Part shown: positions 42,804 through 51,216 of the stretch, in pieces
How positions within the stretch are numbered: the first letter of the stretch is position 1
How the letters are laid out: each line of letters opens with the position of its first letter
NCBI GenBank assembly: GCA_037127915.1
Contig: JBAXXL010000001.1
Location: forward strand, 62,001-126,000
Length of the DNA stretch: 64,000 nucleotides
Source: JBAXXL01 sp037127915
GTDB taxonomy: Bacteria; Bacteroidota; Ignavibacteria; Kapaibacteriales; UBA2268
Direction of reading: 5' to 3'
The notes under the pieces: generated by a model
The model's database searches: none
Told to the model about the DNA's origin: nothing
Seen by the model: only the letters and a program-made list of their open reading frames with translations
Made by a program: the position numbers and the translations under genes

Positions 42804-44050
42804 TGACATCAAATTTAGTAGAATCATTCCGTTTGGCAATGCAAGCCCTGGCTCATAATAAAATGAGATCTTTGCTTGCATCGTTGGGTGTTGTAATCGG
42901 TATTTCGACTGTTATTTTAATGGGTTGGCTATTAAACGGTTTGAATTCTGTGGTTAATGATACTTTTAACTCCATTGGTGTCGATATGCTCTATATCGAT
43001 AAATGGCAATGGGCAGGTGGAATGAGTTGGGAAGATATGCGGAAACGCAAAGATATTACCGAAGCCCAGATAAATGATTTTATGGAGTATAGTAGTTCTG
43101 CTGAAGCAATTATCCCGCAGTTAGATATGTGGGCAGGATCGCTGACTTATAAAGGTGAAAAATATTCCGGATTGCCGTTTGTAGGTACTACTTCCAAATT
43201 TGCCATAACATCAAGTGGAGTTATAGAAGAAGGACGATTCTTTAATGAGCAAGAGGAGCGTGTTGGTTCCAAAGTAATAATAATGGGAACAAAATCTTTC
43301 GAAACGGTGTTTCCTAAACACGATGGTCTCGGGAAAATCGTCACATTAAATGGAAAAAAATTCCAAGTTATCGGCTGTTTAAAAAAGCAAGGTACTTTTC
43401 TCTTTGACATGATGGATAACCGCTGTTATATACCGCTTAAGGCATATAAAAACCTTTATGGATCATTAGGTTCCTATACTATAGCAATTAAAGCGGGTAG
43501 CGAAGATCAAATGGATTTGGTTCGCGACCAGATTCGCGGCAATATGAGAAGTGCGCGAAATATCAAACCCGGTGCTGTTGAAGATTTCTCTATCAATGAA
43601 TCGAAGGCGTTTTCGAGTTCTATCGATTCGATTCGTGCCGTAGTAGGAACAGTTGGTTATGGAATTACTTTTCTTTCGTTCTTTGTCGGTATTATTGGTA
43701 TTATGAATATAATGTTTGTAACCGTGACGGAAAGAACACGAGAGATTGGTATTCGCAAGGCGGTTGGTGCTAAACGTAGGTCAATACTCTTTCAGTTTCT
43801 TTTCGAATCGTCTGCATTGTGCTTAGTAGGCGCTTTGTTATCATTCGTATTTTGCCAAATATTAGTTTACGCGGCATCGCAAATACTACCGAAATATATA
43901 GAAGCTTTATCGTTTTTGAAGCCTTATCTCCCGCTTAATTTATTGCTTATAGCAACTGTTGTGTCAATATTAGTGGGTGTTGTGGCCGGTTTGTTACCTG
44001 CTATAAGAGCTTCAAAATTAGACCCAGTTGATGCACTAAGATATGAGTAG
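42800..44050 (+). CDS. MacB-like ABC transporter permease (416 aa)
   Basis: Four TM helices flank a MacB-type periplasmic domain: N-terminal NKMRSLLASLGVVIGISTVILMGWLL, then after ~220 periplasmic residues the C-terminal trio GYGITFLSFFVGIIGIMNIMFVTV, FESSALCLVGALLSFVFCQILVY and LLLIATVVSILVGVVAGLLPAI. The ERTREIGIRKAVGAKR coupling helix and terminal SKLDPVDALRYE are conserved. It is a clear paralogue of the divergent permease at 38041. Translation is coupled to the ATPase gene by an overlap, and it is followed after 2 bp by mtgA. Works with MacA and TolC to drive substrates out from the periplasm by mechanotransmission. Confidence 0.93.
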   Translation: MMTSNLVESFRLAMQALAHNKMRSLLASLGVVIGISTVILMGWLLNGLNSVVNDTFNSIGVDMLYIDKWQWAGGMSWEDMRKRKDITEAQINDFMEYSSSAEAIIPQLDMWAGSLTYKGEKYSGLPFVGTTSKFAITSSGVIEEGRFFNEQEERVGSKVIIMGTKSFETVFPKHDGLGKIVTLNGKKFQVIGCLKKQGTFLFDMMDNRCYIPLKAYKNLYGSLGSYTIAIKAGSEDQMDLVRDQIRGNMRSARNIKPGAVEDFSINESKAFSSSIDSIRAVVGTVGYGITFLSFFVGIIGIMNIMFVTVTERTREIGIRKAVGAKRRSILFQFLFESSALCLVGALLSFVFCQILVYAASQILPKYIEALSFLKPYLPLNLLLIATVVSILVGVVAGLLPAIRASKLDPVDALRYE

Positions 44051-44052
44051 TT

Positions 44053-44733
44053 ATGATTAAAAAAATGTTTATTATATTCTTTAAATTATTTTTCGGTTTC
44101 TTTGCCTTTACCATTTTATTGGTAGGGGTTTATAAGTTTGTAAATCCACCTGTAACCCCGCTTATGATTATGCGTTTAGCGCAAGGAAAAGCAACGGGAA
44201 TTGACTACCATTGGCGGAGTTTCGATAATATATCACCCAATGTGTTCCGCGCTGTAGTCGGTGCCGAAGATGCGAAATTTTTCCGCCACGAGGGTGTGGA
44301 TTGGAAAGCTATTAAAAATGCTCAACGCTATAATAAGCTCAGAAAAGGGAAAAAAGTTCGCGGTGGAAGCACGATCTCACAGCAAACTGCAAAGAACGTA
44401 TTCCTAACTCCTCACAGAACTTATTTCCGCAAAGGAATGGAATTATACTTCACTTATCTAATTGAATACATTTGGGGTAAGAAACGGATTTTGGAAGTTT
44501 ACGCAAATGTTGTCGAATGGGCACCAGGAGTTTATGGTGCAGAAGCGGCGGCTGCGCATCATTTCCAAAGGCATGCTTCTGAGTTGACAAAACGTCAATG
44601 CGCACTACTGTCCGTCGTTTTGCCAAATCCTATTCGATGGTCGGCATCAAATCCTACTCCGTATATAAAAAGCAGAGCCAATTGGTCGCAAGGCAGAATG
44701 GGGTCGATTAGTTTGAGGTCAATAACAGATTAA
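44053..44733 (+). CDS. mtgA: Monofunctional peptidoglycan glycosyltransferase
   Basis: This is a GT51 enzyme that polymerises lipid II into glycan strands at the outer face of the inner membrane. It has one N-terminal TM helix (FFKLFFGFFAFTILLVGVYKFV), catalytic motif GAEDAKFFRHEGVDW (E72 as the general base in motif EDxxFxxHxG), GGSTISQQTAKN (104-115), RKGMELYFTYLIEYIWGKKRILEVYANVVEWAPGVYGAEAAA and a motif-V-like ALLSVVLPNP. At 226 residues it has the usual monofunctional length with no transpeptidase domain. It begins 2 bp after the permease gene, so it is probably co-transcribed with the efflux operon. Confidence 0.94.
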   Translation: MIKKMFIIFFKLFFGFFAFTILLVGVYKFVNPPVTPLMIMRLAQGKATGIDYHWRSFDNISPNVFRAVVGAEDAKFFRHEGVDWKAIKNAQRYNKLRKGKKVRGGSTISQQTAKNVFLTPHRTYFRKGMELYFTYLIEYIWGKKRILEVYANVVEWAPGVYGAEAAAAHHFQRHASELTKRQCALLSVVLPNPIRWSASNPTPYIKSRANWSQGRMGSISLRSITD

Positions 44734-44935
44734 CAGTTTTTAAAGTTCATAAAGTAGAAAGTTTATAAAGAGAAGAAAAGAGAAACCCCCTAGCCCCCTT
44801 TGAAAAATGGGGTATAGCAAGGTGATAATTCTGAACGAAGTGAAGAATCCCAAAATAATTATTAATTATAAATGAGAAGAAGAAAGAAACTCCGTAATTC
44901 GTAATTTGAAATTCGTAATTGATTTGTTCTTTTTG
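44734..44935. repeat. Intergenic repeats after mtgA
   Basis: AAAGTTCATAAAG and GTTTATAAAGAGAAG blocks (44743-44777), a GATAATTCTGAACGAAGTGA-type hairpin related to 58733-58758, and a 31-bp CGTAATTCGTAATTTG... copy (44893-44923) identical to 18829-18859. No gene is seen. Confidence 0.7.
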
Positions 44936-44970
44936 AATAGCCCCGACTTTTTAAATCGGGGCTATTTTTG
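44936..44970 (+). terminator. Strong hairpin between mtgA and the minus-strand gene
   Basis: AATAGCCCCGA (44936-44946) and TCGGGGCTATT (44956-44966) form a perfect 11-bp stem followed by TTT on the plus strand. It lies 5 bp past the stop of the minus-strand gene at 44972, so it may serve both, best for plus-strand transcripts. Confidence 0.8.
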
Positions 44971-44971
44971 A

Positions 44972-45535
44972 TTATTCTAAAACACAGCCACCATACTCAC
45001 AAACACATTCCTTTTGTAAATAAGGGAAAAACCTATTAATGATTTTATTTTTGCCAATTGATAAATAGAAGTTGTGTTGCAAAAGTGAATCTTTGCATAT
45101 CAATTCGTTTCCTTTTCGTTCCCAACTTCCATCTGATACAACCATCTGATTATATTTGATTTGATATTTATTATCCGGTTTTAAATTAAAATATACTTGT
45201 GTTCTTACACCGTAGATTCTATCCGCAAACGGGAATTCGGTTTTGTGGTTTTTATTATAATCTGACCGAACTGAATCTAATAACCTCTCATTAAAAACCA
45301 TTTTGGTGGTATGGTATGGTTCACTATGTAATTTCCTAAATGAACGATTATATAAAATTTTGAATGCTTTTTTAACATACAGTTTTTCATTATTTATGAT
45401 AATAAGCATTTTGTATTTGTTATAATAATCGGTCAAATAAAGACTATCATCAACAAGTTTATAATAACCACGGGATAGAATTAGACTTGTTATTTTGCCA
45501 TCGGGTAAATTGTTATCCATCTTTATTTGGTACAT
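44972..45535 (-). CDS. Exported protein of unknown function, probable non-ATG start upstream
   Basis: From the first ATG (45535) the protein is 187 residues (MYQIKMDNNLPDGKI...QKECVCEYGGCVLE) and has no export signal. However, the same frame stays open upstream to 45697 and encodes, from an ATT codon at 45688-45686, a near-perfect signal peptide: I-KTEQLFKSILILFIFVVNANIAKSEIYGW. No ATG, GTG or TTG occurs in this extension. Either translation starts at ATT (ATTAAAACTGAAC..), the ATG was mutated, or the base is a sequencing error. The full form would be 238 residues. The Cys-rich end ECVCEYGGC may bind metal or form disulphides. The family is not recognised. Confidence 0.72.
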   Translation of the reverse strand: MYQIKMDNNLPDGKITSLILSRGYYKLVDDSLYLTDYYNKYKMLIIINNEKLYVKKAFKILYNRSFRKLHSEPYHTTKMVFNERLLDSVRSDYNKNHKTEFPFADRIYGVRTQVYFNLKPDNKYQIKYNQMVVSDGSWERKGNELICKDSLLQHNFYLSIGKNKIINRFFPYLQKECVCEYGGCVLE

Positions 45536-45700
45536 ATTGCCGACAAATATATTGAGATTGAAGGATATATTTCTATCGTTGGTATCAAAAGATGCATACC
45601 AACCGTATATTTCTGATTTAGCAATATTTGCGTTAACGACAAAAATAAATAGTATTAGAATTGATTTGAATAATTGTTCAGTTTTAATAATAATTTCCTA

Positions 45701-45940
45701 TAAATAATATTTTACTCTTTTAAACAATATTCTATCTCGAAATTACAATAATTATTGATAATTACAAAACAATTACGAATTTCAAATTACGAATTACGAT
45801 TTTTTTTTTCTTCTCATTTATAATTTTCTTCTTCGCATTAATAATTTATCATTAATAATTAATAATTACCCAAAAAGCGTTTCATAAAGCAAAAAAATGT
45901 TAATTTTGAAATTGCGTTTTAAAATAAATGAAAAATTGTA
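45701..45940. repeat. AT-rich gap upstream of topA
   Basis: The gap holds an inverted copy (45770-45798) of the CGTAATTCGTAATTTG block found at 18829 and 44893, TTCTTCTC tracts and AATAATTTATCATTAATAATT words. TAATTTTG at 45901-45908, 33 bp before the topA start, fits the TAnnTTTG promoter consensus. No gene is seen. Confidence 0.65.
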
Positions 45941-48439
45941 ATGGCAAATAAAAAATCATTAGTGATAGTCGAATCACCGGCTAAAGCTAAGACCATAGAG
46001 AAATATTTAGGAAAAGATTATACAGTAACCTCAAGTTTGGGGCACATTCGCGATTTACCGAAGAAGGATATCGGTATAGATATCGAAAACGGATTTATAC
46101 CAAATTACGAAGTATCGGTAGATAAGAAAACTACTGTTGCGAATTTAAAGAAACTTATCAAGGATGCCGATATTGTATGGCTCGCGACCGACGAGGACCG
46201 CGAAGGAGAGGCTATAGCTTGGCATTTATACGAGACATTAGATTTAAAAAAGAAAGAAACTTTTAGAATTGTTTTTCACGAAATCACAAAAACCGCTATA
46301 CTCGAAGCTATTCAACATCCGCGTACTATAGATATTGATACCGTAAATGCTCAGCAAGCGCGCAGAGTATTAGACCGTTTGGTTGGCTATAAATTGTCGC
46401 CGGTACTTTGGAAAAAAGTCCAAAGCGGACTTTCCGCCGGACGTGTTCAATCTGTAGCCGTTCGCTTGATTGTCGAGCGCGAACGCGAAGTTGATAGTTT
46501 TCTGTCATCGTCAACATATAAAGTTACGACCGGTTTCGATTTAGGTAAAAATGTAATTTTGCCTGCGGAATTGAAAACCCAGTTCAAAACTCACAAGAAA
46601 GCTTATGATTTCTTAGAGCAAATCAAAGGCTCACGTTTTTTTGTTGATGATATAGAAACAAAACCGATGACCAAAAAACCTGCTCCTCCTTTTACAACTT
46701 CAACGTTGCAACAGGAAGCCAGCCGCAAACTCGGTTTCTCAGTTAAGCAAACTATGAGTGTGGCTCAGCGTTTATACGAATCAGGTCAAATAACTTATAT
46801 GAGAACCGATTCGTTGAATCTATCTGAAACGGCAATACAGAACGCTAAAGAAACCATTTTGAAAGACTACGGTTCGGAATATTCGCAAACCAGACGCTAC
46901 AAAACAAGTACTCAAGGCGCGCAGGAAGCCCACGAAGCTATCAGACCTACCGATATGGGTGTCAACACTCTGCACGAAGACCGCAACCAAAAACGCCTCT
47001 ATGAGCTGATTTGGAAGCGTACAATAGCTTCTCAGATGTCGGACGCGCGTTTGGAAAAAACTACTGCGACAATTAAAATCGAAAAAGCCGAAGAAGTATT
47101 TACCGCTAGCGGTGAAGTTTTGCTTTTTGATGGTTTTATGAAAGTATATATGGAAAGCAGAGCGGAAGAAAATGATGAAAACGGTAACGGCGGGAGCAAA
47201 ATTCTACCGCCGCTAAATGCCGGGCAAGAGTTAACAACTGAAGAAATTACAGCTAAAGAAACATTCAAACGTCCACCGTTTAGATATTCCGAAGCCACAT
47301 TGGTTAAGAAATTGGAAGAAATGGGAATTGGACGTCCTTCAACCTACGCTCCAACTATTTCAACTGTTCAAGACAGAGGGTATATAGAGAAAAAAGATTT
47401 CGAAGGTGACCCGCAGAAAGTTCAGATTATAAAGCTAATCAAAAATATCTTATCCGAACTAACAACCGAAGAGAAGAAACCGAGCGAAAAGGCAAAATTG
47501 ACCCCGACGGATATTGGAATTATCGTTAACGATTTCTTGGTCAAGTATTTCCCGGAGATAGTGGATTACAATTTTACAGCAAAGGTCGAGTTGGAATTTG
47601 ATGAAATAGCGAATGGCAAACTCGTTTGGCAACAAATGATTGCCGAATTCTATACACCATTCAATGTAATGTTGGAAAACACTAACGAAATCTCTAAATC
47701 GGAAGCCACACAAAGCAGAAACTTAGGTATTGACCCAAAAACCGGCAAAGTGATTTATGTGAAAATAGGCCGTTACGGTCCGATGCTTCAGTTGGGCGAA
47801 AATGATGACGAAGAAAAACCGAAATTTGCGTCATTGCCTAAGGATAAAAAATTCGAAAAAATTACGCTCGAAGAATCATTGCCGCTTTTCGATTTACCGT
47901 ATCATATTGGCGACAGCCCAGACGGGTACAAAGTGATTACTCAAATCGGACGCTTTGGTCCATACATAAGATGTAACAAAACTTACGTTTCGATTACTCA
48001 CGACGAGCTTTTCACATTGACTATCGAAGATGCGATGAAAAGAGTAACCGATAAAGAGCAATCGAAAACAAATAATATTATTCAAGACTTCGCTGACGGC
48101 ATTCAAGTTTTATCCGGCAGATACGGACCGTACATTACTGACGGTTCAAAAAATGTCCGCATTCCAAAAGCGCATACACCGGAAACAATTACATTGGAAG
48201 AATGTAAAGAACTTTTAGCAAATGCGAAACCAAAACCGGGCAGAGGTGGCAAAACAACCAAAGCCGCGGCAACGAAAGCTAAAAAACCGGCTACCGCTAC
48301 AAAAGCGAAAGCTACAGCAACAAAAACTGCAACAGCAAAAAAGGCGACGACAGCAAAAAAAGCCGCTACTACTACTAAAGCGGCGACAGTTAAAAAGACT
48401 ACCGCAGTAAAGAAGGCACCCGCGAAAGCAAATAAATAG
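45941..48439 (+). CDS. topA: DNA topoisomerase I with Lys/Ala-rich tail
   Basis: This type IA topoisomerase relaxes negative supercoils by single-strand passage. The TOPRIM domain shows VESPAKAKTIEKYLG (E11) and TDEDREGE (D84, D86, E88 bind Mg2+); the catalytic tyrosine is Y286 in GQITYMRTDS, with R288 next to it. The GRVQSVAVR and GIGRPSTYAPTI motifs are present. The C-terminal part has three Toprim-C repeats with GRYGPM, GRFGPYI and GRYGPYI in place of zinc fingers. Residues ~763-832 form a low-complexity tail of K, A, T and P (KATATKTATAKKATT...), resembling histone H1 tails, likely to bind DNA non-specifically. The gene is monocistronic, with a strong terminator downstream. Confidence 0.97.
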   Translation: MANKKSLVIVESPAKAKTIEKYLGKDYTVTSSLGHIRDLPKKDIGIDIENGFIPNYEVSVDKKTTVANLKKLIKDADIVWLATDEDREGEAIAWHLYETLDLKKKETFRIVFHEITKTAILEAIQHPRTIDIDTVNAQQARRVLDRLVGYKLSPVLWKKVQSGLSAGRVQSVAVRLIVEREREVDSFLSSSTYKVTTGFDLGKNVILPAELKTQFKTHKKAYDFLEQIKGSRFFVDDIETKPMTKKPAPPFTTSTLQQEASRKLGFSVKQTMSVAQRLYESGQITYMRTDSLNLSETAIQNAKETILKDYGSEYSQTRRYKTSTQGAQEAHEAIRPTDMGVNTLHEDRNQKRLYELIWKRTIASQMSDARLEKTTATIKIEKAEEVFTASGEVLLFDGFMKVYMESRAEENDENGNGGSKILPPLNAGQELTTEEITAKETFKRPPFRYSEATLVKKLEEMGIGRPSTYAPTISTVQDRGYIEKKDFEGDPQKVQIIKLIKNILSELTTEEKKPSEKAKLTPTDIGIIVNDFLVKYFPEIVDYNFTAKVELEFDEIANGKLVWQQMIAEFYTPFNVMLENTNEISKSEATQSRNLGIDPKTGKVIYVKIGRYGPMLQLGENDDEEKPKFASLPKDKKFEKITLEESLPLFDLPYHIGDSPDGYKVITQIGRFGPYIRCNKTYVSITHDELFTLTIEDAMKRVTDKEQSKTNNIIQDFADGIQVLSGRYGPYITDGSKNVRIPKAHTPETITLEECKELLANAKPKPGRGGKTTKAAATKAKKPATATKAKATATKTATAKKATTAKKAATTTKAATVKKTTAVKKAPAKANK

Positions 48440-48473
48440 AAGAAGAAAAATTCAATCACGCTAATGCGTATAT

Positions 48474-48512
48474 AAATCAACCCCATGCTGAAGCATGGGG
48501 TTGATTTTTTCC
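48474..48512 (+). terminator. Terminator after topA
   Basis: AAATCAACCCCATGC (48474-48488) and GCATGGGGTTGATTT (48493-48507) form a perfect 15-bp stem with a TGAA loop, followed by TTT. Confidence 0.93.
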
Positions 48513-48576
48513 TTATTTCCAATTACTTTTGAAAAATTATTATTCCACACTATATCGGAATATAAATTTTTATGCT

Positions 48577-48584
48577 TATATTTG
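48577..48584 (+). promoter_or_regulatory. TAnnTTTG promoter of the defence-island methyltransferase
   Basis: TATATTTG lies 24 bp upstream of the ATG at 48609 and matches TAnnTTTG. Confidence 0.55.
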
Positions 48585-48608
48585 TATTGGTTTACTTTAA
48601 ATTAATTT

Positions 48609-50327
48609 ATGAACGTTATGAACCAATTAATTCTCGGTGATAATCTCGAAATAATGCAAAAAATGGATTCCGAATCCATTGATCTAATTTATTTAGATCC
48701 CCCTTTCTTTTCAAACAGAAACTATGAAGTAATTTGGGGCGACAAAGGTGAAATCCGCTCGTTCGAAGACCGCTGGAGCGGCGGAGTGGACCACTATATC
48801 GCTTGGCTGAAGGAACGCGTCGCCGAAATGCACCGCCTTTTAAAACCCACAGGTTCAATTTACCTGCATTGCGATTGGCATGCTGATGCTTATATAAGAG
48901 TGATGATTTTGGATAGAATATTTGGAGAAAATAATTTTAGAAATCATATTATTTGGAAAAGAAAAACCGGACGAGGCGAGTCAAATAGCAAATCTCATAA
49001 ATTTGGTACTTGTACTGATTCTATTTTATTTTATTCAAAAACACCACAAAACTCGGCTATTACTTTTAATTCACAATATTCATTTGAAGCAGTGGGATAT
49101 CAAGATTATCTAGACAGTACTTTTAATTTAATAGATGAAAATGGTAGAAAATATGCGATTGATAATTTATCAAGCCCATCATATAGAGCAAATTTAATTT
49201 ATGAGTATAAAGGTTACAAGCCACCAAAAAATGGATGGGCAATATCAAGAGAAAAAATGGAAGAATGGGATAAAGCTGGCAAATTGTTTTTCCCAAATAA
49301 CATTGAAGGAAGAATCCGAAGAAAAAGATATTTAGACGAAGTCCAAGGTAAGCCAATTCAAAATATCTGGGATGATATAAAGCAAATTGAATCTAGAACA
49401 AATGAAGCAATCGGCTACCCGACCCAAAAACCTGAAAAACTTTTGGAAAGGATTATATTGGCAAGCTCCAACGAAGGTGACGTTGTGTTTGATCCCTTTG
49501 TTGGCGGTGGAACGACTATAGTTGTAGCAGAAAAATTAAATAGGCAGTGGATAGGAATAGACCAATCCGTTCAAGCTGTTAAGGTTTCGGAAATGCGATT
49601 GAACAAAATGGAAAATATGTTTTCCGCGCCATTCACGGTTCAACTTCACAAATACGATTACGATACTTTGCGCTATAAAGACGCTTTTGAGTTTGAAAAA
49701 TGGATAGTCGAGCGATTCAATGGAGTTACAAATATAAAGCAAAGGAGCGACTTTGGAATGGATCGCAAAATGCGTAACGGCACTCCAATCCAAGTTAAAC
49801 GTTCGGATGGAATTGGCAGAAACGTAGTTGATAATTTCTTATCCGCGGTTATGCGCTACGATAAGAATATTTATGATAAAAATGTTACCGCTGGTGAGCC
49901 GGTTGGTTATATAATCGCATTCAGTTTTGGAAAAGGAGCTATTCAAGAAGTTGCCCGTTTGAAAAACGCCGAGAATGTTATAATCAAATTGGTTACTGTC
50001 GAAGAAATTGTTCCAATAGCAAAGAAACCAAAACTAATGGTAAACATAGCCGATAAAGGTGCCGATGCCAAAGGTATCCGCGAGATTGAATTTACAGCCA
50101 TAGGCGAAAGCCCTGCCGGTGTAGAATTTTACGCCTTCGATTTCGATTATAACCCTGACACAAAGATTTTCGCCGCCGAACTAATGCTCAACAAAGAAGG
50201 CGTTGCCAATTGGAAATTTAAACCCGGACAGCACACAATAGCCGTAAAAACAGTTGACAACGAAGGTTTGGAAGCCATAGAAGTTTTGAAGATTAAGGTT
50301 AATGGTGTAGTGGAAAGAGAGGAGTAA
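48609..50327 (+). CDS. Beta-class DNA methyltransferase fused to a PD-(D/E)xK-like domain (572 aa)
   Basis: This is a DNA amino-methyltransferase (N6-adenine or N4-cytosine). The catalytic DPPF (30-33) precedes SAM motif I DPFVGGGTT (295-303), the permuted order of beta-class enzymes, and GYPTQKP (269-275) is motif X. Residues ~360-460 add EFEKWIVERFNG...DFGMDRKMRNGTPIQVKRS: an Asp followed by QVK (395-397), which resembles the QxK variant of the Mrr/PD-(D/E)xK nuclease core. The last ~95 residues (VEFYAFDFDYNPDTK, FKPGQHTIAVKTVDNEG) look like a small Ig/cadherin-like beta domain, rare in such enzymes. The stop overlaps the ATG of the next gene (TAATG), so the two are translationally coupled. 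Confidence 0.9.
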   Translation: MNVMNQLILGDNLEIMQKMDSESIDLIYLDPPFFSNRNYEVIWGDKGEIRSFEDRWSGGVDHYIAWLKERVAEMHRLLKPTGSIYLHCDWHADAYIRVMILDRIFGENNFRNHIIWKRKTGRGESNSKSHKFGTCTDSILFYSKTPQNSAITFNSQYSFEAVGYQDYLDSTFNLIDENGRKYAIDNLSSPSYRANLIYEYKGYKPPKNGWAISREKMEEWDKAGKLFFPNNIEGRIRRKRYLDEVQGKPIQNIWDDIKQIESRTNEAIGYPTQKPEKLLERIILASSNEGDVVFDPFVGGGTTIVVAEKLNRQWIGIDQSVQAVKVSEMRLNKMENMFSAPFTVQLHKYDYDTLRYKDAFEFEKWIVERFNGVTNIKQRSDFGMDRKMRNGTPIQVKRSDGIGRNVVDNFLSAVMRYDKNIYDKNVTAGEPVGYIIAFSFGKGAIQEVARLKNAENVIIKLVTVEEIVPIAKKPKLMVNIADKGADAKGIREIEFTAIGESPAGVEFYAFDFDYNPDTKIFAAELMLNKEGVANWKFKPGQHTIAVKTVDNEGLEAIEVLKIKVNGVVEREE

Positions 50328-51190
50328 TGGAGACTAAAATTAATGCTAATCAAATCAAGCTTTATCAATTATTTTCAGTTAAAGACATTCTTTTATCACA
50401 TGGTTTTGAGTTAGAAAAAGAATGTAATCTTGGTGATACTATTTTCGGCTTAATCGATCATCCTGAATATAGAGATAATGAAGATATTTTATTTGATGCA
50501 TTTGAAAGTACTGAAAAAAGAGAAGCATTATTGAATACAATTAAAAATAATGCATTCGATGATAAACAAATGGTGGAAGATAAAAGAAGATTGTATTCAA
50601 ATACTTTCGAATGGTATGTAGGTGAATTGATGGTTAGAAAGTTTTCTGCATTTTCTCATTCTTTTGGTGCAAAAGTTAAAAATATTATTCGTAATTCAGA
50701 CGACGAATATTCTGGTGATTTTGATGCTCTAGTTGTACAGCGAAATTTGAATTTAGTTTATTTCGAATGTAAAACGGGTGGATATAACAGTAAAGATATA
50801 AGGAATGCTTTAGAAAGAGGTGTTTCATTGCATACAGAATTTGTTGTTTTTATTATTGATAACAGAATCAAAGAAAATAAATTAATTAGTTGTTTGAAAA
50901 ATATTCAATATTCATTATATATTGGTAATCCCCAATTAGGTAAAGTTAGGATAAAAGAAGGTAATGCTTATATATATAAATGGCATAATCTATATTTTAT
51001 TACAGCATTGGAAGACCTAGAAATCCAAATACAAACCATTTTAAGGATTAACGACGCAAATAAAATGGCTTTGAATGGATATATGGATATGAGCAATGAA
51101 AGAATGGAAAGATTAGGCTATGAAACTATTGTAATAAAGGAATACGAATTCATTGAGAATGAGAAGTATTGTGATTGTATTTCTCAATAA
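50327..51190 (+). CDS. Candidate PD-(D/E)xK restriction endonuclease (287 aa)
   Basis: I do not recognise the family, but the middle contains a credible nuclease core: a helix with E100 (YVGELMVRKF), GDFDALVV (D133) and, 13 residues on, FECKTGG (E147-x-K149), the D...ExK arrangement of restriction enzymes; the following EFVVFIIDNR strand fits the fold. The N-terminal ~90 residues are a helical domain (FSVKDILLSHGFELEKECNLGDTIFGLIDHPE) and the C-terminal part may mediate target recognition. Its start overlaps the methyltransferase stop, the classical arrangement of a type II R-M pair. An alternative is a nuclease acting with its methyltransferase partner on modified foreign DNA. Confidence 0.75.
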   Translation: METKINANQIKLYQLFSVKDILLSHGFELEKECNLGDTIFGLIDHPEYRDNEDILFDAFESTEKREALLNTIKNNAFDDKQMVEDKRRLYSNTFEWYVGELMVRKFSAFSHSFGAKVKNIIRNSDDEYSGDFDALVVQRNLNLVYFECKTGGYNSKDIRNALERGVSLHTEFVVFIIDNRIKENKLISCLKNIQYSLYIGNPQLGKVRIKEGNAYIYKWHNLYFITALEDLEIQIQTILRINDANKMALNGYMDMSNERMERLGYETIVIKEYEFIENEKYCDCISQ

Positions 51191-51216
51191 GTAATTTTCC
51201 CAAAATAATCTCGATA

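Noticed and set aside
48103..48522. Minus-strand ORF of 139 residues rich in A, F and V
   Set aside because: It is the antisense shadow of the topA Lys/Ala tail and the terminator; composition is an artefact of the repeated codons.
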